From Microcaldota archaeon (GTDB lineage: Archaea; Micrarchaeota; Micrarchaeia; Micrarchaeales; Micrarchaeaceae), in contig DAHVQB010000009.1 of NCBI GenBank assembly GCA_027317945.1, positions 1 through 64,000 of the forward strand: a stretch of 64,000 nucleotides of DNA. The letters are read 5' to 3'. How positions within the stretch are numbered: position 1 is the first letter of the stretch; the number at the start of each line of letters is the position of its first letter. The notes beneath the pieces are model-generated. The model was not told the origin of the DNA. It ran no database searches and worked only from the letters and a program-made list of their open reading frames with translations. Shown here one piece after another: positions 57,499-64,000 of this stretch. The translations under genes were made by a program, and so were the position numbers.

Positions 57499-58371
57499 TT
57501 ACCTGCTGTTCTTGCTCAGCTTCTTTTCGTGCTCATGCTTCTCGCCGGTGTTCCTAACGAACGTCTTTATCTGGGCCGTATCCTCAGTTTTTTCCTCTTT
57601 TTTCAGCTTCTCGGCAACGAACGCCCTAATCGAATCGAAATTCCTGTTGTAAAGCACTTTGGAATCATTCTCGCTAACTACCAGATTGGTCTGGCCGTTT
57701 TTGCTCACGGCTTCCATTCTTATAGGTGCACCAACTTGGAATATGTAAGCCTTACCTGCCATCGTCCTTTCTGGAAGTTTCTTGTTTATATAAATGTTCT
57801 CCAGCATAATGCCGATCGCCATCGCATCTTCCAGGGTCCTGTCAGAGCGTTTTGGTGCATGCGCCTTTATCAATTCCTTGAGCGCGTCTTTTTCATTGCT
57901 AGGCACACCGATTGCACATCCAACATCATCGAAGTTTTTGCCTTTTGCCGAATATATCTCTACATTGTCGGAATCAAGCATTATCATGAGCGGTTCGATT
58001 TTTCCATTCGTCCTATTTACGGCGCATAACATGCCTGCCTTATAATATGCCCATGCATAGCCATAGCTGTCGTTTATATGCTGCACCATAGAAACAAGGT
58101 CGTCCCTAAGTGTCTTTATGTCACCCTCTTCAAGATTTGCTGCATTGTCAATGACCATCCTTGCGGCCATGCCTGCAACATCTATTGAGGTGCCTGCCAT
58201 TGATACAACAACATTGCCATCTTTAGAGACGAAGCTCTTTCTTACCTGTTTAGTGTAAACCTCGCTTTCGAATTCATCTACGTTGCTGTATTTTGCAGGA
58301 TAGTAATTGCACATACTGTCTGATACGGATAGTATGCCATCTTTATACGGTATCAATGCTATTAGCGTCAT
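57499..58371 (-). CDS. proteasome-beta-like Ntn hydrolase with C-terminal extension
   Basis: M-TLIALIPYKDGILSVSDS: Thr1 and Asp17 spacing as in beta subunits; VVVSMAGTSIDVAGMA. Confidence 0.6.
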   Translation of the reverse strand: MTLIALIPYKDGILSVSDSMCNYYPAKYSNVDEFESEVYTKQVRKSFVSKDGNVVVSMAGTSIDVAGMAARMVIDNAANLEEGDIKTLRDDLVSMVQHINDSYGYAWAYYKAGMLCAVNRTNGKIEPLMIMLDSDNVEIYSAKGKNFDDVGCAIGVPSNEKDALKELIKAHAPKRSDRTLEDAMAIGIMLENIYINKKLPERTMAGKAYIFQVGAPIRMEAVSKNGQTNLVVSENDSKVLYNRNFDSIRAFVAEKLKKEEKTEDTAQIKTFVRNTGEKHEHEKKLSKNSR

Positions 58372-58468
58372 ATGCAATACCCATAAGCTATCAAATTCAA
58401 CATATTTAATCCTTATTAGAAGTGCAGAAAGCCGTGTAAATGCTGCATCTGAAGCATATGGCCGTAGT

Positions 58469-61400
58469 TCACATGAACTTTGATAGGTTGAACTGCTTTG
58501 TGCCAAACTCGCCAACGCTGCCAAGCCCGCCAAAAATTTGTTCTATCTCGTCTTTCAGCAAAGCAAGCCTCTGCTTTATATACGGCTCGACATCATACCT
58601 GTCTCCCAAGTTTATTGCCATTCCGAGGTACTTCTCTATGCCGCCCTTGTTTATCGTCAATAATAACTTCCCTTTGCACTTCGTGCACTTTCCTATGAGA
58701 GGCACCCTCCTGTACTTCGCATTGCATGATACGCATCTGAATGTCTGTTTTGAGTAGGAATGAAGGTTGCCCATCAAATCCGGTATGAAGTGGCTCAATA
58801 TAAGCCTTCTGGCAGTGTCAGTTTTGTTCACGCATGCAAGCTTGTCTGCCAGCTTGAACTGCATGTCTACTTTCTCGTGCATTGTCTTCAGTTTAGTGTA
58901 CGTGCTTTTTTTGGGTGCATCACCCAGAACAGTCGGGCTGCTTGCATGGGTGAACCCTACGTCATAAAAGATGTTCTCCTTGTTGAGCCTATCGGAAACT
59001 AGCTCTATGGAAACTTCTCCCGGCGAGGCGTAACTCATCGTCTTCTTGTAAAATTCAAGGCCATATTTTCGTACAACTTCCATGCTGTGCACTTCATCGT
59101 CGACTTCCTCGGGCGCAACATGTACAGTAAGTATCAATGGTGCATCCATAGTGCCGCCAACTGTTGTCGGGAGATACCTCCTAGAGAAGTTTATCAGCAT
59201 ATCCAGAAGCAGCATAACCGTATCCTCATCACCGTCGCAGTTTCTTCTCCTGGCACATATAACGTAAGGATGTGCCAACCCGATGTTCGCATCGGTGAAG
59301 CCTATTATCCTGCCCAAGACCCCTGCAGAAGTGTGCGGGGATAGCGAAACCACAAAATGCCCTACAAGGCCATCTATGGAATCAACGCCGTAAAATGGCT
59401 TCATTTTGTAATAGCGGATCAAGAGCGCGTCGATGAACTTTGCGACATTGAGCATGTAGGCCGCGCCGCCCCTATTGATTATGGTGTCCTGGTGCTTGAG
59501 TTCGACGAGTTGGTCGTCTCGTTCAAGCGGCTTGCCATAGCAATCCGTGGTATACCCAAGTTCCCGCAACTTCTCCACGCTCGTTCCGATCTCTATAGGG
59601 TAAAAATGCGTTATCGGCGCGTCAGTGGCATCGAATCTTGCTGTGCCGTCTTTGAATATATAGACGCCAAACATCCCTCTGAGTATGCCTTTCTCAAGCG
59701 CCTCAGGGAGCTTGTCTAGGCTGGAAAGCCCTTTCACCCCCTTGAATGTCTTCGGCAGGCTTTGCACCCCCAAATTACTTAGCGCCCTTTCAATGCTTGC
59801 CACCAAGTCTACCTTCTTTGGTTCGTGGCCGGATGTCTTGCCGCCGCAACTTTCGCATATCTCCGCCCAACCCTTCCTGTTGCATGTCTTGCAAATCCTC
59901 TCGATCCTTGCCCTGCAGTTGTGCGTGGGGCAGAAGACCAACTCGGTCGCTTCGCCGCCTACTTGGCACACGTATCGCGGCATGTCCGCCTCTATCTTGG
60001 GCACTCCGAAGCGCTTTCTGTCCTCAACGTATGCCTTGTAAATGCTGCGCTCCTTGCCACCGAACTCGCCTACAGGGAATAGTATGTGCGGCGCGGGTTT
60101 CATCAGCCTTTCCCTGGCCTTTTCCGGCCTGCCTATCCTGCCACCCACCCTTGTTGACCTTCTCCTGATGCTGAACGGAGAAACTTTGTTTATGGCTTCG
60201 ATGGTATCCAATGCAGAGTTGTAACCTTCCAATGCCTTGTCACTTCCTATAAAATCCCCATTTGCGTCCAACAGTCCCAATGTCATCACGAGGCTCCTGG
60301 CGCAATCACCCTTTACCAATATGCTTTGTCCGTTGTCAAAATGAGGTATGCAAAGGCGCTCTATAGGCGCCCTTATCTTTTCAATACCACCTTCCATTGG
60401 TCCGAGCTCCAGCGATTCTAGCGAAGCTACATTCTTAACCTTCGAAGCGCTTTTTGCAGCTTCTTTCGCTATGGCGCCCAATTCCCCAATGCTTACGTCC
60501 TGATATTCGTAAGTGAAAAGCGGGTGCATTGGTATGCCATAAGATTTAGACAGCTCCAACGCCTGCCCGAAAGTATTGACCTCTGGCATATCCCCTTTAT
60601 AACCTGCTGCAAGCAGTTCTTCGAACCAGTATTCCTCTACGTAACTTGTGGGTTGCAGCGGCGTGTTGGTTTTCTTGAAGTCACCATACGTGACCAGTAT
60701 GTCGCCCACTGCCAATATCTTAGCTATGTCATCCTTTATCTCGATTGCCTTGGCTGCCGTGTTTACCCTGAATGCCTCGCCAGAAACGAGCTTGACGAAC
60801 GGGCCTTCTATAGAATCAACGGGCATGCCGATGCAGCCCTTCCCGGGCTTCTCTACTTTTAGCTGTGTGCCGGAAGCTATGAACCCTTCTAGCAACAGCA
60901 TGGTGGCCGGGCTGAATCCCTTTGCGGCTATCCCTGTCAGCCTTGACCTTCCATACCTGAGCCTGAAGCTGCCAGGATAATCAGGATATGCAAGCACCGG
61001 TCTTCCGGCTACGAGCTCCTGTAAGAATACTGCTTCCTTCTTTGATTCCACCCTATCGATGGTAGAAGGCATCTTGTCCACTTTTATCAGGTTATTCAAC
61101 CATGTCCAGTTCAAGTCCACTGCCTTCGTGTACTTCAGTACGCTCTTCGCCTTTTGGGCTATTCCCTCGCAAAGCACCAGGCCGACACCTCCGCGTATCT
61201 TATTAGTTATCATTTGGGGCTTCCCATTAGCGTCCAAGCGCTTCACATTCCTGTGTATGCCTATTTCCATGTCTTCTGTCGGAACCCCGTCCACGCATAC
61301 CGGGCAGTTTTGCAGTATTACGCGTATATCATCCTCGCTTGGAAGGTATTGCAGCCTGGCTACCCTAGAATGGTAAAGCATTATCTCTTCAAGATAGCGT

Positions 61401-61921
61401 TCTATCTCCGTCTGCTGCGCCTTGTAAACCCCTATGCCAAGTATCTTCCTTGCATGGTCAGCCAGGGCCACAGAAAGCGCTGCACTCGTGCCGCCCGCAC
61501 CCCTTATGGGTCCAGCATACATAACCGATATATAATCAGAACCATCCTGATTCTTGTGGAGCTCTATGCCCTGCATTCCTTCTGTGGGCGCAACCAGTAT
61601 GCCCTCGGTAAGGACGGACAGCCCTACCCTTACGGCCAATGTCAGCCTTGCCTTTATATTCATATCAAAGCGCGCGTTGGTGCATACCTCTTTAACCATT
61701 GCGAATGAGAGCTCCTGCCTGGACTTGGCATTTTTTGTCCGTATCAAGTCTGCAAGTCCGCTTATGCCTATTATACCTTCTACCCTTGTCGCCAAATCTG
61801 GCGCAGGTTTCACCTCGACATGCAATTCCGGGTCATAACCCTTGCTCCTGGCTTCCTCGGCTACCTTGTAAGCATCGTCAAATTTTTCCGACAGCAGCGC
61901 AAAGTATTCCTTATTATCCAT
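58469..61921 (-). CDS. polC: DNA polymerase D large subunit DP2
   Basis: QQTEIERYLEEIMLYHSRVARLQYLPSEDDIR...IRGGVGLVLCEGIAQKAKSVLKYTKAVDLNWTWL; DANIGLAHPYVICARRRNCDGDEDTVMLLLD. Confidence 0.96.
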   Translation of the reverse strand: MDNKEYFALLSEKFDDAYKVAEEARSKGYDPELHVEVKPAPDLATRVEGIIGISGLADLIRTKNAKSRQELSFAMVKEVCTNARFDMNIKARLTLAVRVGLSVLTEGILVAPTEGMQGIELHKNQDGSDYISVMYAGPIRGAGGTSAALSVALADHARKILGIGVYKAQQTEIERYLEEIMLYHSRVARLQYLPSEDDIRVILQNCPVCVDGVPTEDMEIGIHRNVKRLDANGKPQMITNKIRGGVGLVLCEGIAQKAKSVLKYTKAVDLNWTWLNNLIKVDKMPSTIDRVESKKEAVFLQELVAGRPVLAYPDYPGSFRLRYGRSRLTGIAAKGFSPATMLLLEGFIASGTQLKVEKPGKGCIGMPVDSIEGPFVKLVSGEAFRVNTAAKAIEIKDDIAKILAVGDILVTYGDFKKTNTPLQPTSYVEEYWFEELLAAGYKGDMPEVNTFGQALELSKSYGIPMHPLFTYEYQDVSIGELGAIAKEAAKSASKVKNVASLESLELGPMEGGIEKIRAPIERLCIPHFDNGQSILVKGDCARSLVMTLGLLDANGDFIGSDKALEGYNSALDTIEAINKVSPFSIRRRSTRVGGRIGRPEKARERLMKPAPHILFPVGEFGGKERSIYKAYVEDRKRFGVPKIEADMPRYVCQVGGEATELVFCPTHNCRARIERICKTCNRKGWAEICESCGGKTSGHEPKKVDLVASIERALSNLGVQSLPKTFKGVKGLSSLDKLPEALEKGILRGMFGVYIFKDGTARFDATDAPITHFYPIEIGTSVEKLRELGYTTDCYGKPLERDDQLVELKHQDTIINRGGAAYMLNVAKFIDALLIRYYKMKPFYGVDSIDGLVGHFVVSLSPHTSAGVLGRIIGFTDANIGLAHPYVICARRRNCDGDEDTVMLLLDMLINFSRRYLPTTVGGTMDAPLILTVHVAPEEVDDEVHSMEVVRKYGLEFYKKTMSYASPGEVSIELVSDRLNKENIFYDVGFTHASSPTVLGDAPKKSTYTKLKTMHEKVDMQFKLADKLACVNKTDTARRLILSHFIPDLMGNLHSYSKQTFRCVSCNAKYRRVPLIGKCTKCKGKLLLTINKGGIEKYLGMAINLGDRYDVEPYIKQRLALLKDEIEQIFGGLGSVGEFGTKQFNLSKFM

Positions 61922-61931
61922 AAAACACAAC

Positions 61932-63443
61932 CTATAACCCTTCACCGAAGTTTATCGAATTGAATCTATGTGCCTTCATCTCGAATATCGGCATAATGCA
62001 GGGCGATGGGATGTGCCCCTGCCTTATCTGGAAGTCGGTCCTGCCTTGCCATGTGCCGCTGTTTACGACGTCCACGCCATGGTACTCGGTAAGCCCATTC
62101 TTATGTATGTGGCCCATGTGCAGTATGTCGGGCACCTTCTCTATCACCATGTTGTCCTTTTTGCTGGGCACTACTACATTGCCTCCATATATAGGTGACA
62201 AGTGCCTGCGCTTCAAAAGCTCTACCATGGCCTTTTCCGGCTGCGCATAGCTGTTGTTCGGTATGGCGCTTATTACCGAATCCAAGGATGTACCGTGATA
62301 TGAAAGCACATCGAATCCACCTAGCTTCATGTACGCAGGATTTGAAACTATGTGTATGTTGTCCTTCTTGAAGTCCCCTATTATGTCAGCGCCAAGCGGC
62401 GGCTGCGGCTCCGCCCTCTGGACTGCGTCATGATTGCCTGGCAAAACAAAAACATGCACGTAATCAGGGACTGCATCCAGGAGATTGAAAAGTAGTTTGT
62501 ATTGTGCATAGACGTCTTGTATGGCAAGATCCCTATCCTGGTTGGGATAAACCCCTATGCCATCTGCAGCATCACCCGCTATTATCATGTACTTTATTTT
62601 TCCTGCGAGATCCGCGTATTTGTCTACGCTGCCGTTAAGCCACCGCAGCATATAAGAGAAGCTCTTATCCAAGAAAAGTTTGCTGCCAACGTGCACGTCC
62701 GACATGAACGCAATCGCGGTATCTTTTTCAGAAAACTTCTTCTCCTTTATCGGTATGTCCGGCCATACTATCTCGCTGGCCATTATGAATACATTCGATA
62801 CCTTGCCCTTTACCGCTATTACCTCATCATTCGCTATATGCCCCGCTTTCTCAAAAAGCTCCTTCGATCTGGGATTCGAGCCATTCATGAATATTACTTT
62901 GACCTCGCCAGTCTCGTCCTCCATTATCACCATTATGTTGCCGTTTTTTGTGACTATCCTGCTTGTCACAATGCCAACTAGTACTACTTCCCTTCCATTG
63001 GTGAAGCTTTTAGTGGACTCCAGGGTCTTTACAAAACCGTAGACCTTGTTCCTGTTGGTTTCCAGTATCGCGCGCATTTTTTCAAGTCTGTCCTTAAAAT
63101 AATCGACAAAATCGTTCAGGTTACCGCTGGTCTGTTCTGGATTTATAACGTTTATTGCATACTCGGCATCGAACTCCGCGGCCAAAGGGGAAAACCCGGG
63201 TTTCCGCACGACCTCTATCTGCTCAGGGTTCTTTTCACTCATTATGGCTTTCACTACCTCCTTTATTTCATCGGAATCAATGAAGACAGCACCCTGCGCA
63301 GTCTTGTGGCTCTCTATTATCTTGGACACTAATAGGTCTACGTCTATCCCATCAGCCATGGCTCCCTTTGCATCTCCAGAAAGGAATATTCGCGCTTGGG
63401 ACAGTTTTGTAGTGAGCTCCTTGAAGTATGTTTCATCGGACAT
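61932..63443 (-). CDS. polB: DNA polymerase D small subunit DP1
   Basis: OB domain + phosphoesterase FMSDVHVGS, IAGDAADGIGVYP, LPGNHDAVQRAEPQPPL. Confidence 0.95.
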   Translation of the reverse strand: MSDETYFKELTTKLSQARIFLSGDAKGAMADGIDVDLLVSKIIESHKTAQGAVFIDSDEIKEVVKAIMSEKNPEQIEVVRKPGFSPLAAEFDAEYAINVINPEQTSGNLNDFVDYFKDRLEKMRAILETNRNKVYGFVKTLESTKSFTNGREVVLVGIVTSRIVTKNGNIMVIMEDETGEVKVIFMNGSNPRSKELFEKAGHIANDEVIAVKGKVSNVFIMASEIVWPDIPIKEKKFSEKDTAIAFMSDVHVGSKLFLDKSFSYMLRWLNGSVDKYADLAGKIKYMIIAGDAADGIGVYPNQDRDLAIQDVYAQYKLLFNLLDAVPDYVHVFVLPGNHDAVQRAEPQPPLGADIIGDFKKDNIHIVSNPAYMKLGGFDVLSYHGTSLDSVISAIPNNSYAQPEKAMVELLKRRHLSPIYGGNVVVPSKKDNMVIEKVPDILHMGHIHKNGLTEYHGVDVVNSGTWQGRTDFQIRQGHIPSPCIMPIFEMKAHRFNSINFGEGL

Positions 63444-63710
63444 CTAATCCTTTATAGACTCAAGCATGCTCAATATGTTCCACAGCATCGTTCGCGCTTG
63501 CGGCGGCAAGTTTATGTCGTTGCTCACAACATCTATGCTATAAATAGCACCAGCCACCCTGATCGTATACTCCCCTCCTTCGTTCAGCTTCTTCCTGGCT
63601 TCTCCTACGGCGCCCCTTACATTTTTTGGTACCGTGGTGTCACCTATGAGAGAATCCATCTGTCGCGTTATCTGATCTATTAGGGCAGCAACCTTCTTTT
63701 CATCGTCCAT
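63444..63710 (-). CDS. UPF0147 family protein
   Basis: MDSLIGDTTVPKNVRGAVGEARKKL...LPPQARTMLWNILSMLE. Confidence 0.85.
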   Translation of the reverse strand: MDDEKKVAALIDQITRQMDSLIGDTTVPKNVRGAVGEARKKLNEGGEYTIRVAGAIYSIDVVSNDINLPPQARTMLWNILSMLESIKD

Positions 63711-63857
63711 ACATGCACCCCCTGAATAACTAGTAGACTTACTTAATTCTATACTTATTTAGCCCTATCCTAAATCCCCTTTACCAAATTTATTAACGCC
63801 AAAATACGAAATGTGTACATGCTATTTATTCGTTGTTGCCCGTATACTCCTGAGCAG

Positions 63858-64000
63858 ATGGCAGATACTGATGACGTTGTAAACCAATTCTCAGGAATGA
63901 TATCGAGAGAGCATGCATCAAGGATTGCGAGAAACCGTAGCGAGCATGCAGCGATTGACGGCAATGGGGCGTACAAAAGCGTAGCAGCGGTAAAGGAAGT
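63858..64000 (+). CDS. 5' part of an ORF running off the window end
   Basis: MADTDDVVNQFSGMISREHASRIARNRSEHAAIDGNGAYKSVAAVKE..., no stop before window end. Confidence 0.4.
   Translation, partial: MADTDDVVNQFSGMISREHASRIARNRSEHAAIDGNGAYKSVAAVKE

Noticed and set aside
58469-63443. Inteins in PolD subunits
   Set aside because: Both read continuously with normal lengths and no obvious intein motifs
1-64000. CRISPR array
   Set aside because: No regularly spaced direct repeats seen; only three dispersed IS-end-like repeats and one 2x16 tandem
1-64000. tRNA or rRNA genes
   Set aside because: No convincing tRNA T-arm or cloverleaf noticed in intergenic gaps by eye; a tRNAscan-SE run would be decisive

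Overview
Gene-dense archaeal chromosome window. The information-processing genes are archaeal: PolD DP1/DP2, Top6B, Nop5, Bud32/Kae1, aEF1A, FEN-1, MBF1, Alba and eS26. Overall style resembles a DPANN genome, possibly Micrarchaeota/ARMAN-like; that lineage is inferred, not proven. About 60 coding regions are supported. The strongest candidate for an undescribed system is a co-directional block at about 18.1-34.7 kb. It has a VirB2/TrbC-like two-TM pilin candidate, a multi-TM protein, six tandem polytopic membrane proteins sharing a GG-x(2-3)-IA-x-G-...-P motif, two membrane-anchored proteins resembling VirB3 plus the VirB4 N-terminal domain, a separate VirB4/CedB-like motor ATPase (GITGSGKS ... 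VVLDEAW), and small accessory proteins. No relaxase or VirD4 is visible, so it looks like a split and expanded type IV secretion / Ced-Ted-like DNA-transfer apparatus. An 18-bp perfect palindrome lies between its BRE/TATA and predicted start. A second signal is three copies of an IS200/IS605-type right-end (omegaRNA-like) hairpin: one after a truncated TnpB at the left edge, and two solo copies 53/56 identical to each other with compensatory changes. One solo copy supplies the ATG of an Hsp20 ORF. Others: a propeptide-less proteasome-beta-like Ntn hydrolase, a tandem-fused Alba, small basic ORFs missing from the ORF track, and palindromic candidate operators. All calls come from reading the sequence and supplied translations; no database search was run.
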